Source: a virus. From it: a stretch of 31,890 nt of DNA. The stretch covers positions 1-31,890 of IMG/VR virus record IMGVR_UViG_3300027906_000078; one strand, written 5' to 3'. A program made the translations under genes and the position numbers. The notes below the pieces were generated by a model, which ran no database searches, was not told where the DNA came from, and was given only the letters and a program-made list of their open reading frames with translations. Of the stretch, positions 5,128 to 12,532 are shown in pieces (within the stretch, counting starts at the first letter, position 1; each line of letters opens with the position of its first letter).

Positions 5128-5404
5128 CCCCCCTATTGAGCCAGATGAAAGTCTGGCTTTTAATTCCCCTGATGAAGTTGCCGAATGTTGGTCGGGTATA
5201 GACGCAGGTTCGGAACTTTATGCTAAACTCTGGTCAATGACCGAGTTTTATGATCGCTCTTTCAGTGAAGAGCCTGATCCTGAGAAGAATAACACCGCTT
5301 TATTCTGGGACAAGTTTACCTACGAGCAGAAGGTTGCACTAAATGCAGCCGCTAAGAAACGTAATGAGCAGTGGGATTTAGCTGTAGAATGGAAGGAGGA
5401 ATAA
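5111..5404 (+). CDS. Acidic hypothetical protein, 97 aa
   Basis: A 97-aa acidic protein beginning MSPDLNPPIEPDES. I do not recognise a family. The chosen ATG at 5111 follows AAGGGG at a suitable distance; an upstream ATG in frame at 5057 would add residues from within the preceding gene and has no better ribosome binding site. Many Trp and acidic residues suggest a soluble protein. It ends four bases before the next ATG and supplies that gene's GGAGG, so it is part of a coupled early operon. Confidence 0.65.
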   Translation: MSPDLNPPIEPDESLAFNSPDEVAECWSGIDAGSELYAKLWSMTEFYDRSFSEEPDPEKNNTALFWDKFTYEQKVALNAAAKKRNEQWDLAVEWKEE

Positions 5405-5407
5405 CTA

Positions 5408-5707
5408 ATGGAGCAATCAATATTTTTACTATTCACTGCACGGGAGTACTATCCGAACGGAGGTATAGACGATTGCAAAGGCATATTCGCCACACTTCAA
5501 GGCGCAATAAACTATGCAGTTAGCAAGCAACCATCAGGTTGGTTAGACAATACTCATGTATTGGAACTAGGCGTTGGAGGCAACTTAATGGTGCATTATA
5601 TCAAGCCTGATACTGGCACTCTAGAGAACTCAAAAGCGTTAGAAGAGGTCATAGAAAATCAATTTGAGCCAGATGAATATATGGGATATTCAGATTATGA
5701 TGGGTGA
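5408..5707 (+). CDS. Hypothetical protein, 99 aa
   Basis: A 99-aa soluble-looking protein with a hydrophobic N-terminal strand (MEQSIFLLFTAREYY), a Gly-rich middle and an acidic C-terminus rich in Asp, Glu and Tyr. No family recognised. A strong ribosome binding site (GGAGGAATAACTA then ATG) lies in the end of the previous gene. Its stop overlaps the start of a very small hydrophobic reading frame. Confidence 0.65.
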   Translation: MEQSIFLLFTAREYYPNGGIDDCKGIFATLQGAINYAVSKQPSGWLDNTHVLELGVGGNLMVHYIKPDTGTLENSKALEEVIENQFEPDEYMGYSDYDG

Positions 5708-5798
5708 TATGTTCTGGTGGATTTTATTCTGCGCTGTAATGGCAGGGCTAGTCAGCCTTGCCGACAGCTTTTTCGATCTTGGTCTCTATGCTTTCTAG
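5700..5798 (+). CDS. Tiny membrane peptide, 32 aa
   Basis: A 32-aa reading frame, MGDMFWWILFCAVMAGLVSL then a short tail, almost entirely one hydrophobic membrane segment. The first ATG (5700) overlaps the stop of the previous gene and a second ATG is at 5709. There is only a weak GGGTGAT before it, so translation would depend on coupling. It overlaps the next small membrane protein. Single-segment peptides of this size are found among phage lysis and membrane-modifying proteins, but nothing in the sequence proves function. Confidence 0.4.
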   Translation: MGDMFWWILFCAVMAGLVSLADSFFDLGLYAF

Positions 5799-5970
5799 GA
5801 GTGTAGAGATTATAGGAAGCCTGCTACTCTGCGTAGCGGTAGGTTTTCTTATCGCCTTCATAGCCATCAATTTTATTCTTGGCTGTGAAACATGGGACGA
5901 GTCGTTATGGACTGATACGAACTCGTGCTTAACATTAACACAAATCATGGAGGTAACTACACATGACTAA
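5788..5970 (+). CDS. Small single-pass membrane protein, 60 aa
   Basis: A 60-aa protein with a ~24-residue membrane segment (GSLLLCVAVGFLIAFIAIN and neighbours) near the N-terminus, followed by a Cys in ILGCE and a polar tail. ILGC is close to a lipobox, so a lipoprotein is conceivable but not established. The ATG at 5788 overlaps the stop of the 32-aa frame; an in-frame TTG at 5758 is an alternative. Its end overlaps the next start by eight bases and carries that gene's GGAGG. No enzymatic lysis gene is nearby, so a holin or spanin label is not justified. Confidence 0.5.
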   Translation: MLSRSVEIIGSLLLCVAVGFLIAFIAINFILGCETWDESLWTDTNSCLTLTQIMEVTTHD

Positions 5971-6151
5971 GTCCGCACTGAAACTCTTTGTGCTTCGGTA
6001 CATCAAGGGTGGAGCAATAGTCACCGAGAATGGTAAGCCACTATTCTTCAGTGACAAACGTGCCGCTAAGCACAAGCGAGACCCCGACACTATGAAGGTG
6101 TCCTTTGGCCCTGACCATAATAAGTTCCAAGCATATAAGGAGGTACTATAA
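5963..6151 (+). CDS. Small basic protein, 62 aa
   Basis: A 62-aa Lys/Arg-rich protein with no recognised family. The ATG at 5963 has GGAGGT ten bases upstream inside the preceding gene. The stop TAA abuts the ATG of the MoxR ATPase, and this gene's end (AAGGAGGTACTATAA) provides the ribosome binding site for it. Tight coupling suggests shared expression with the ATPase, perhaps as a small partner, but this is inference. Confidence 0.6.
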   Translation: MTKSALKLFVLRYIKGGAIVTENGKPLFFSDKRAAKHKRDPDTMKVSFGPDHNKFQAYKEVL

Positions 6152-7147
6152 ATGCGAGCCGAACTATTGAAACAGACTATTAAGGATTTATTTCCTATGA
6201 AACGTCCCATCTCTATCGTCGGTGCTCCTGGCGGTGGTAAGACAACCATTGTGAGAACAGCTGCTCAGGAGATGGGTATTGGCTACATCGAGAAGCATAT
6301 GCCAACGATGCTAGTCGAGGACTTTGGTATCCCTGACGTTGCCACTGAGGGTGAGTCATTCGGATACAAACTACCTGACTGGTATCCTGCCGTTGATCGT
6401 ACTGACATACCTGAAGAGGGTATACTGTGCTTTGATGATCGTAACCAAGCAGGTGATGACTTGCAGAAAGTGCTTGCCAATATCCAACAGGCTAGAACAC
6501 TGCATGGTGTCAAGCTCAAGGCAGGTTGGAGTGTCGTCTCTACTGGTAACAGGAAAGAGGACAGAGCAGGCGCTCAGAAGATACTTACCCACCTTGCTAA
6601 CCGCGAGACTGTACTCGAACTAGATACGCACCTTGACGACTCTCGTCGGTGGATGATTGATAACGATGTTAAGACTGAGGTCGTTTCATTCATTGGCTTT
6701 CGTCCTGCTCTATTGCATGACTTTGATGCACAGCGTGAACAGAACCCTACACCACGTTCTTGGGTCGAGGGTGTCAGTGCAATACTAGGTACTGTCAGTC
6801 CTGAGGCTGAGTTCGAGTGCTTCAAGGGTGCTGTAGGTGAGGGTGCAGCGGCAGAGTTTGTTGGCTTTATACGGATCTATCGTAAGCTACCTAACCCTGA
6901 CAACATCATTATGAATCCTAAGACTGCTGATGTTCCGACTGACCCTGCTACTTGCTACGCATTGTGTGGGTCTATCGCAGAGCGAGCTACTGAGAACAAC
7001 TTCGAACGTGTTTGTACTTATGCAGAACGTATGGAGCCAGAGTTCTCTGTACTGACCGTATCATATGCGGCTCGTAAGAAGCCTGAGTTAGCCTCGACGC
7101 AAGCGTTTACTAACTGGGCTGTTAACCATCAAGACGTGCTATTCTAG
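6152..7147 (+). CDS. MoxR-type AAA+ ATPase
   Basis: A 331-aa AAA+ ATPase of the MoxR/CobS kind. Walker A is GAPGGGKT at residues 24-31; Walker B is ILCFDD, with Asp in place of the usual catalytic Glu; the sensor 1 region is VVSTGN. MoxR ATPases act with VWA-domain proteins to remodel or activate targets, as in cobalt and magnesium chelatases (CobS-CobT, BchI-BchD). Exactly such a VWA protein lies two genes downstream at 8013. The start follows AAGGAGGT. The target in this phage is unknown; remodelling of a host or phage protein complex is the likeliest general role. Confidence 0.85.
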   Translation: MRAELLKQTIKDLFPMKRPISIVGAPGGGKTTIVRTAAQEMGIGYIEKHMPTMLVEDFGIPDVATEGESFGYKLPDWYPAVDRTDIPEEGILCFDDRNQAGDDLQKVLANIQQARTLHGVKLKAGWSVVSTGNRKEDRAGAQKILTHLANRETVLELDTHLDDSRRWMIDNDVKTEVVSFIGFRPALLHDFDAQREQNPTPRSWVEGVSAILGTVSPEAEFECFKGAVGEGAAAEFVGFIRIYRKLPNPDNIIMNPKTADVPTDPATCYALCGSIAERATENNFERVCTYAERMEPEFSVLTVSYAARKKPELASTQAFTNWAVNHQDVLF

Positions 7148-7161
7148 AAACGGAGGTAACT

Positions 7162-8013
7162 ATGAAACTATCAGATAAAGCACTACTTGTTCGATTGGGT
7201 ATATCCCAATGGACTGCTCGTAAGTTTGACAAGAAGGCTACCGAACAGGTAGCCTCAGCCAATAATGCGGCTGTTAAATCAGGCAGATACAATAAGTCTC
7301 TGCTTCCGATGAATGACTTTCTGACTAGTGTACACCAGAAGTCTACACTCATTCGCAAGAAGTACTATGTAAACACTCTACCGTGGGGTATTGATGGCAC
7401 ACAGATTTTGCCTAGTGCTAACTACCTGTCCTTTATGACCGAGTTCCGCAAGGAAAAGTATGAATGGCAGATGGTAGTTAACTCGTTCTTGTCCGAGTAT
7501 ATGCGACTCAAGACCCATGCTCGTATATCTCTCAACACGTTGTACAACGAGGCAGACTATCCATCGCAAGATGAAGTTGCATCTAAGTTCAGTATGGATA
7601 TGTCAATCATGCCAGTGCCAGACGGTGACTTCAGAGTTGACGTTGCAGAGGAAGAGCTTGCTCGTATTACTGCTGACGTTGAACGCAGGGTTGTTGACGC
7701 ATCGCAGAACGCCATGAAGGAAGCATGGACTAGACTGCATGACCGAGTGAAGCATATGGCTGAGAAGCTAGATGACCCCAAAGCTGTATTCCGTGACACT
7801 CTCGTCGAGAATACTAGGGAGATATGTTCTGTTCTTACTAGACTGAACTTCACCGATGACCCCAACCTTGAGACTATGCGTCAAGAGGTTGAGAGTTCAT
7901 TAACCAAGCATCATCCTGATGCACTACGCAATGACCCAGACTTACGTCGTGATAAAGCCGCAGAAGCCAAGGCTATCATGGCTAAGATGGGTGCTTTTAT
8001 GGGAGCTAACTAA
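7162..8013 (+). CDS. DUF3150-like protein between MoxR and VWA genes
   Basis: A 283-aa protein. The central part has a pattern I associate with DUF3150 (TLPWG..G..ILP, F..EF, then YP..DEVASKFSM...PVPDGDFRVDV), followed by a long charged helical C-terminal region. DUF3150 proteins typically lie beside MoxR-like ATPase and CobT/VWA-like genes in phages and mobile elements, as here; their function is not known. A GGAGGTAACT ribosome binding site precedes the ATG, and the stop overlaps the next start as TAATG. The family name is from memory of its pattern and context and should be confirmed by profile search. Confidence 0.6.
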   Translation: MKLSDKALLVRLGISQWTARKFDKKATEQVASANNAAVKSGRYNKSLLPMNDFLTSVHQKSTLIRKKYYVNTLPWGIDGTQILPSANYLSFMTEFRKEKYEWQMVVNSFLSEYMRLKTHARISLNTLYNEADYPSQDEVASKFSMDMSIMPVPDGDFRVDVAEEELARITADVERRVVDASQNAMKEAWTRLHDRVKHMAEKLDDPKAVFRDTLVENTREICSVLTRLNFTDDPNLETMRQEVESSLTKHHPDALRNDPDLRRDKAAEAKAIMAKMGAFMGAN

Positions 8014-9113
8014 TGGAGATTAGTAGAAGACTGAGCAAGTCTAAGACTGCTCTTGTGCTTGAACATCCGTTCATTGGCAATGTCGCTATGAATATGCCGT
8101 TCAAGCTGAGTGAAGATGTACCGACTGCCGCCACTAATGGTAAGCAAGTCGTGTTTAATCCTAACTTTTGTGATGAGTTGAATGATGAGGAGCTAAAGTT
8201 CCTCATCGCTCACGAATGTATGCATCCTATGATGGAGCATAACTTCCGCAGACAGAGTCGTGATCCACGCAAGTGGAATCAAGCCGCAGACTATGTCATC
8301 AACAAGCTGTTGTCAGACGAGGGCATTGGTAAGATGCCTGATTGTGGCCTATTGAGTGACGACATCTATGATTCAGGTGGCGGTACTAGTGATGGTATCT
8401 ACAAGATTCTACCAGATACACCAGAGGGGCAAGGTGACCCACTTGATGACTGCCAAGATGGTGAGGGTTCACCTGCTGAACTAGAACAGCAAGCGGCAGA
8501 GTGGAAAGTCAAGGTTGCTCAAGCGGCTCAAGCCGCCAAGATGATGGGCAAGATGAGTGCAGGACTAGAGCGTCTGGTCGATGAGATACTACAACCCAAA
8601 GTAAACTGGGCTGAAGTGATGAATAACTTTCTCGTCAAGAAGCGTACCAGTGACAGAACATTTGCTAGAGCTAACAGGCGTTTCATACAGCAAGGATTGT
8701 ATCTGCCTAGTATAACTGGCGAAGCACTAGGTGAGATAGCTTTCTGTGTCGATTGCTCTGGCTCTATTGGTCAAGAGGAACTCAACCAGTATGCGGCAGA
8801 AATAATCAAAGTCCATGAGGATCTGCATCCTGAGAAGATACATGTTCTCTACTTTGACTCTGAGGTATCACACTATGACATGTATGAGCAGAACGAATCA
8901 CCTGTAATCAAACCGCATGGAGGCGGTGGTACTGCGTTCAGTCCTTGCTTTCGATACATGGAAGAACACGACATCAACCCTGTTGCTTGTGTGTTTCTAA
9001 CTGACCTGTACTGTAACGACTTTGGTGATACACCAGACTATCCTGTATTGTGGATTTCAACCACTGATGAAGACCAAGTGCCGTTTGGCGAAGTAGTAAA
9101 GATGGAGGTATAA
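8013..9113 (+). CDS. Putative metallopeptidase with VWA domain (DUF2201-like)
   Basis: A 366-aa two-part protein. The N-terminal part has the zincin motif HECMHPMMEH (H67, E68, H71, and H76 as a possible third ligand). The C-terminal part is a von Willebrand A-like domain with a complete MIDAS: DCSGS at 247-251, T307 in GGGGTAF and D331 in LTDLY. An acidic linker at 130-160 separates them. This matches the DUF2201 architecture (metallopeptidase-like N-terminus, VWA-like C-terminus), which commonly pairs with MoxR ATPases. Together with the genes at 6152 and 7162 it probably forms a metal-dependent ATPase-adaptor complex. Whether the peptidase is active cannot be told from sequence alone. Confidence 0.85.
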   Translation: MEISRRLSKSKTALVLEHPFIGNVAMNMPFKLSEDVPTAATNGKQVVFNPNFCDELNDEELKFLIAHECMHPMMEHNFRRQSRDPRKWNQAADYVINKLLSDEGIGKMPDCGLLSDDIYDSGGGTSDGIYKILPDTPEGQGDPLDDCQDGEGSPAELEQQAAEWKVKVAQAAQAAKMMGKMSAGLERLVDEILQPKVNWAEVMNNFLVKKRTSDRTFARANRRFIQQGLYLPSITGEALGEIAFCVDCSGSIGQEELNQYAAEIIKVHEDLHPEKIHVLYFDSEVSHYDMYEQNESPVIKPHGGGGTAFSPCFRYMEEHDINPVACVFLTDLYCNDFGDTPDYPVLWISTTDEDQVPFGEVVKMEV

Positions 9114-9117
9114 TACT

Positions 9118-9795
9118 ATGGCTACTGTAAGATTTTCCGATTCACTATGTGAAGACATTCGTAACAATGCGAGGGCTATGTTTAGCAAATCCATTGAAGA
9201 TGCTAAGGCGGATGTACCTGCACACTGGGCTGATAAAATGTATCAGTCCTTTTTCCCTTCTGACGTTATCTCTAAGTTCAATTCGTTGCCAGATTACGCA
9301 ATGAAAGAAGAATTAATGGTGGCCTTTGCAGGGTTCTCTAATGCACCAGAGGATGTATTCCAGACCGCTGAGTTTTCTAGTAAAGCCTATAAATGTGATG
9401 AGATACAGCTACACTTTAGTAAACCTATGCGTTGGCCTCATCAGTTTCAAGCAGAGGTTACAGGTTTCGAAGCAAACTGGCGGTCTGGCAAAGCTGACTT
9501 TCGTGACAGCCGTTGGGATTGGCTCAAGCCTGAGTTCAAAGAGTATGTTCGTAAGATATTCGAAGTGGAAGCTAAGCAAGCGAAGTTCCTAGAGGGTATC
9601 AAAACACTTATGAAAACATATTCTACGTTGGCTCCTGCACTGAAGGCTTTCCCTGCACTGTGGGACTTAGTTCCTGATGAAGCTAAGGAACGTCACAAGA
9701 AGATAGTAGAACGCAAGAAGGCCGAGGTAGATGTCGATAGTATGGACATCAAGGGCATGACTGCGGCAGTAACATTTTCCAAACTAACGAGGTAA
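9118..9795 (+). CDS. Hypothetical phage protein, possibly Nmad5-like, 225 aa
   Basis: A 225-aa soluble protein starting MATVRFSDSLCEDIRNNARAMF. The N-terminal helix, the following DKMYQSFFP segment and the C-terminal part (TLAPALKAFPALWDLVPDEAKERH) loosely resemble phage proteins labelled nucleotide-modification-associated domain 5. I am not sure of this, and there is no evidence here of DNA modification. It follows the VWA gene by four bases, so it is in the same transcript. Otherwise function unknown. Confidence 0.6.
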   Translation: MATVRFSDSLCEDIRNNARAMFSKSIEDAKADVPAHWADKMYQSFFPSDVISKFNSLPDYAMKEELMVAFAGFSNAPEDVFQTAEFSSKAYKCDEIQLHFSKPMRWPHQFQAEVTGFEANWRSGKADFRDSRWDWLKPEFKEYVRKIFEVEAKQAKFLEGIKTLMKTYSTLAPALKAFPALWDLVPDEAKERHKKIVERKKAEVDVDSMDIKGMTAAVTFSKLTR

Positions 9796-9797
9796 CA

Positions 9798-10172
9798 ATG
9801 CGACAAGAACAATGGATTGCACTGAAAACTGTGCTTAAACACACTAAGGATTACGCTGAACAACAGCGTAAGAAAGACTGTTCATCAAGGGCTGAGCTTA
9901 ATCAGCATTGGTCAAACAGCCACCAGTCATTGTCAGATATGGTTGAGTTCCACAAGGGGGAATACATCTACCATTCTATTCTGAACAATGTCGATATAGA
10001 TGAGATTATTTTGGCTGTAGAAGCCTATAATCCTTCGGTCGATAGGACTGTATTGGAAACGCAAGACCCTGAGTTGGGTTCGCTTAACGATAAGGAAAGA
10101 ATATACAAGCGAGAACGTTTATTAGATAAAATTAAATTACTTCAAAATCATTGGGTATGGAGGAAAATATGA
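9798..10172 (+). CDS. Hypothetical protein, 124 aa
   Basis: A 124-aa mostly helical charged protein without a recognised domain. The ATG two bases after the previous stop has GAGGTAAC upstream. It ends in an ATGA overlap with the next gene. The many Lys, Gln and Glu residues suggest a soluble partner protein. The operon position links it to the MoxR-VWA group or to the following unknown protein, but no function can be given. Confidence 0.6.
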   Translation: MRQEQWIALKTVLKHTKDYAEQQRKKDCSSRAELNQHWSNSHQSLSDMVEFHKGEYIYHSILNNVDIDEIILAVEAYNPSVDRTVLETQDPELGSLNDKERIYKRERLLDKIKLLQNHWVWRKI

Positions 10173-11092
10173 GTAGTTGGTTAGAGATAACACCTAAAGG
10201 TGTAGACAGTTATGAAAAAGCCGAGAGGCTATGGTCAAGGGTGCGTAGTCCACACAAGGGCAAGCCTATCACTGGTTGGTTGCGTATGTTCAAGGAGGGT
10301 AACGGCACGTTTGTATTCAAGTTGCAGAGTTACTCTGATACGCCAGACCTATGTCGGCTGACGCCTGACAACAGGCTGACGTTCGTTGCCTCGGAAGGTT
10401 GTTTCAAATCTCATTCCCAAACGCTAGTGTCATCACTACACAGGTGGCTACCGCTTACCACTGTGCGTCATAAGACAGGTCTTTATCGCATGGCAGGTAC
10501 AGACATTGTCCAGAAGAAGATGCAGAAAGCATACGACGATGACCCTGATAACAAGGGCAATACAGGCAACTACTCACCGCATTACTGGGAGATGTATGGT
10601 CACTATATGCCAGTGATGAGAGCAGAAGCGTACTACTTCCAAGGCATTGAGTTCGATATGATAAGCGGTGAGTGCCTTAATCCACAGCCAGATATAAAAA
10701 TGATAGAGAAACCAGAAGAACGTAAGAAGTGGCGCAGAGCATTGACTGCTTTCAAGAAAGGTATCAAGGCTCGTGTCAGAGTTCATGCGTTTGATGGCAT
10801 CATTGATAAAATGTGGGCAGAGCGTAACACTAAAGACAGGTGGGATTGGCAACAACCACAATGGGATTCAAACCAATGGCTAGACTTACTTGAGAAGTGC
10901 ATACGTCAGAACGAGTTCCCACCTGAGTTACTCATGGGGCTAGCACAGACTACGACTGACGGTTACTACATGAGTAGCAAACCAGAAGGTAGTCATATAC
11001 TCAAAGCATTAGAGTATGTATGTAATGGGCAGAGTATTGCATTGCGTAGACGCTTCAATGTGTTTGAAGAAGAACCCCAGAAGGCGGCGTAA
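10169..11092 (+). CDS. Hypothetical protein, 307 aa
   Basis: A 307-aa Trp- and Lys-rich protein not matched to a family I know. The ATG at 10169 overlaps the preceding stop (ATGA) and has GGAGG five bases upstream, which decides the start over an in-frame TTG at 10151. The N-terminal half alternates strands and loops (WLRMFKEGNGTFVFKLQSY); the C-terminal half is helical. No Walker motif, no obvious nuclease motif and no membrane segment are seen. Expressed with the MoxR-VWA operon. Confidence 0.7.
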   Translation: MSSWLEITPKGVDSYEKAERLWSRVRSPHKGKPITGWLRMFKEGNGTFVFKLQSYSDTPDLCRLTPDNRLTFVASEGCFKSHSQTLVSSLHRWLPLTTVRHKTGLYRMAGTDIVQKKMQKAYDDDPDNKGNTGNYSPHYWEMYGHYMPVMRAEAYYFQGIEFDMISGECLNPQPDIKMIEKPEERKKWRRALTAFKKGIKARVRVHAFDGIIDKMWAERNTKDRWDWQQPQWDSNQWLDLLEKCIRQNEFPPELLMGLAQTTTDGYYMSSKPEGSHILKALEYVCNGQSIALRRRFNVFEEEPQKAA

Positions 11093-11093
11093 C

Positions 11094-11330
11094 ATGATCG
11101 AATATTTCACTGCTCTTGTAATCGCATATACTCTACAAGGTTACGACATTGAAACTGCTGTATGGTTCAAGAACGAAAGACATTGTTTAAAAGCCATGAA
11201 TAACAGAAGTGCAGATATGATGTATGATTACCTATATGAGTTGTACGGTAATGAAATTTCTATGGGCTGTTACCCATCCGATAAAATATCGAAATTACCA
11301 AGACCAAAGATTAGACCAGAGAGGAATTAA
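11094..11330 (+). CDS. Small protein with hydrophobic N-terminus, 78 aa
   Basis: A 78-aa protein beginning MIEYFTALVIAYTLQGYD. The hydrophobic N-terminus could be a weak signal or membrane anchor, and there are two Cys (in HCLKAM and GCYP). The C-terminus is basic and Pro-rich. The start is placed at the ATG one base after the previous stop; the frame is open further upstream but only within the preceding gene. The ribosome binding site is weak (AAGGCGG). Function unknown. Confidence 0.5.
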   Translation: MIEYFTALVIAYTLQGYDIETAVWFKNERHCLKAMNNRSADMMYDYLYELYGNEISMGCYPSDKISKLPRPKIRPERN

Positions 11331-11331
11331 A

Positions 11332-11481
11332 ATGGTAGGAACCCCTAGGAAGCAGAGTAGGAAGGCTACTAAAAGCCAGAAGAAAACTGCTGTACTCGAC
11401 AGGTTTACTATAAAGCCTGATAAATCTGCGTTACTTGCAAGGATGAAAAAGGTAGCTGACGAAAGGAGGGCTAAAGAATGA
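11332..11481 (+). CDS. Small basic protein, 49 aa
   Basis: A 49-aa protein with a strongly basic N-terminus (TPRKQSRKATKSQKKT) and a helical C-terminus. The ATG at 11332 follows GAGAGGA, and the stop overlaps the next ATG as ATGA, indicating coupling with the Ntn-hydrolase gene. The frame is open further upstream only within the preceding gene. Its basic character suggests nucleic-acid binding or an adaptor for the hydrolase, neither of which can be shown here. Confidence 0.55.
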   Translation: MVGTPRKQSRKATKSQKKTAVLDRFTIKPDKSALLARMKKVADERRAKE

Positions 11482-11996
11482 CAGTTGTAGTATGGGATGG
11501 AAAGACCTTAGCCACTGATAGGCAAGCCAATGATGGCTCTATGAAGTGGGAGGCAGAGAAGGCTTGGTATGTAGCCTATAAAGTAGAGAAATATATGAAA
11601 GGCGCTACCAACAATCCTTTGTATGTTAACAAACACGCTATCGTATCAGGCATTGGAGTACTGGGTAGTATACTAAATATGCGAGATTGGTTCGTGAGTG
11701 GTGCCGATCCTGCGAAGCTAGATGTACAGCCCAACTCAGCAGAACTTATTGTCGTGTCTGAAAAAGGTCTGGCTGTCTGGTCAGCTAATGGAACATCCGT
11801 GGAGCTATCAGCACCTATGGCTTTCGGAGAAGGTAGGGAGTATGCGCTTGGCGCAATGGCAATGGGAGCGACAGCACAAGAGGCTGTGCAGATTGCTAAT
11901 GAATATTCTTTACATTGTGGCAAAGGTGTATCATGCTATACCTTACAAGGTAGTAAGGTTCTAGGAGGAATAAATGGCGAACCGAAGAAAGTCTAA
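11478..11996 (+). CDS. Proteasome beta / HslV-like Ntn hydrolase
   Basis: A 172-aa protein with the layout of proteasome-type Ntn hydrolases. Met is followed by Thr2, the expected nucleophile after Met removal, in TVVVWDG; next come TLATDRQA, which gives the conserved Asp, and a Gly-rich IVSGIGVLGS where HslV and proteasome beta subunits have a similar strand-turn. Length is close to HslV (about 175 aa). No HslU-like unfoldase gene is adjacent; the only AAA+ ATPase of this operon is the MoxR protein. The ATG overlaps the previous stop (ATGA). It could be a self-compartmentalising peptidase or an inactive relative; fold assignment is fairly confident, activity is not. Confidence 0.75.
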   Translation: MTVVVWDGKTLATDRQANDGSMKWEAEKAWYVAYKVEKYMKGATNNPLYVNKHAIVSGIGVLGSILNMRDWFVSGADPAKLDVQPNSAELIVVSEKGLAVWSANGTSVELSAPMAFGEGREYALGAMAMGATAQEAVQIANEYSLHCGKGVSCYTLQGSKVLGGINGEPKKV

Positions 11997-12531
11997 GAAA
12001 GAAAAGGTATGGGCTTACCTGTTGAAAAACAAACTAGCCACTGGCAAAGAAGTAGCTAGAGCTACAGGTGTTTCGTATACCTATGTTAATAAACTAATGA
12101 AAGGTATAGGTACACCGAGGGAGGTATTCGAACAGGAAGAAGAGTTCTCAATAGACGAGATACTTGAACCTAATAAGGGCGAAGATTATCCAAAGCCTAT
12201 GGGTAGGGCTGAGATCCTACAGGAAGCAACACGCCTGACAACAGATGCTCGTGAGAAAACACACGGCACTATGGCCGATAACCTTGGTTGTATTGCTGAC
12301 TTGTGGAACGCATATCTCAAGGGCAGATGGCATGGGCTAAACGGTAGTGATGTTGCTCTAATGATGACACTAGTCAAAGTGTCTCGTGCTAAAAACAATC
12401 CATGTCATGCAGATAACTGGGTAGATGGCGCAGGTTATATGGCTTGCGGTGGAGAGATTGGCACAGAGCTTGTTGAGTTCGCAGACTTAACCAACGATAT
12501 GACACCGCTTGCAGAAGGGCAGGGTCTATAG
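11974..12531 (+). CDS. HTH plus DUF6378-like protein, 185 aa
   Basis: The N-terminus (residues 8-45) is a helix-turn-helix of the winged type (TGKEVARATGVSYTYVNKLM), suggesting DNA binding. The C-terminus (about 78-162) has the pattern of DUF6378, common in phages: RAEILQEATRLTT, ADNLGCIADLWNAYL, SDVALMMTLVKVSRAKNNP, NWVDGAGYMA. The function of that domain is not established. The gene starts 23 bases inside the preceding one, with TAGGAGGAATAA before the ATG, and ends just before the DNA polymerase gene. It is a candidate regulator for the switch into replication. Confidence 0.75.
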   Translation: MANRRKSKKEKVWAYLLKNKLATGKEVARATGVSYTYVNKLMKGIGTPREVFEQEEEFSIDEILEPNKGEDYPKPMGRAEILQEATRLTTDAREKTHGTMADNLGCIADLWNAYLKGRWHGLNGSDVALMMTLVKVSRAKNNPCHADNWVDGAGYMACGGEIGTELVEFADLTNDMTPLAEGQGL

Positions 12532-12532
12532 C

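Noticed and set aside
5700-5970. Rz/Rz1 spanin or holin annotation for the small membrane proteins
   Set aside because: Size and hydrophobicity fit loosely, but there is no endolysin nearby, the genes sit in the early block, and the lipobox is imperfect.
6152-9113. Cobalt or magnesium chelatase (CobS/CobT) annotation
   Set aside because: The ATPase and VWA parts resemble chelatase subunits, but no chelatase catalytic subunit or tetrapyrrole pathway gene is present; MoxR-VWA is the safer general call.
9118-9795. DNA modification gene
   Set aside because: The Nmad5-like resemblance is weak and no base-modifying enzyme is nearby, so only the tentative family note is kept.
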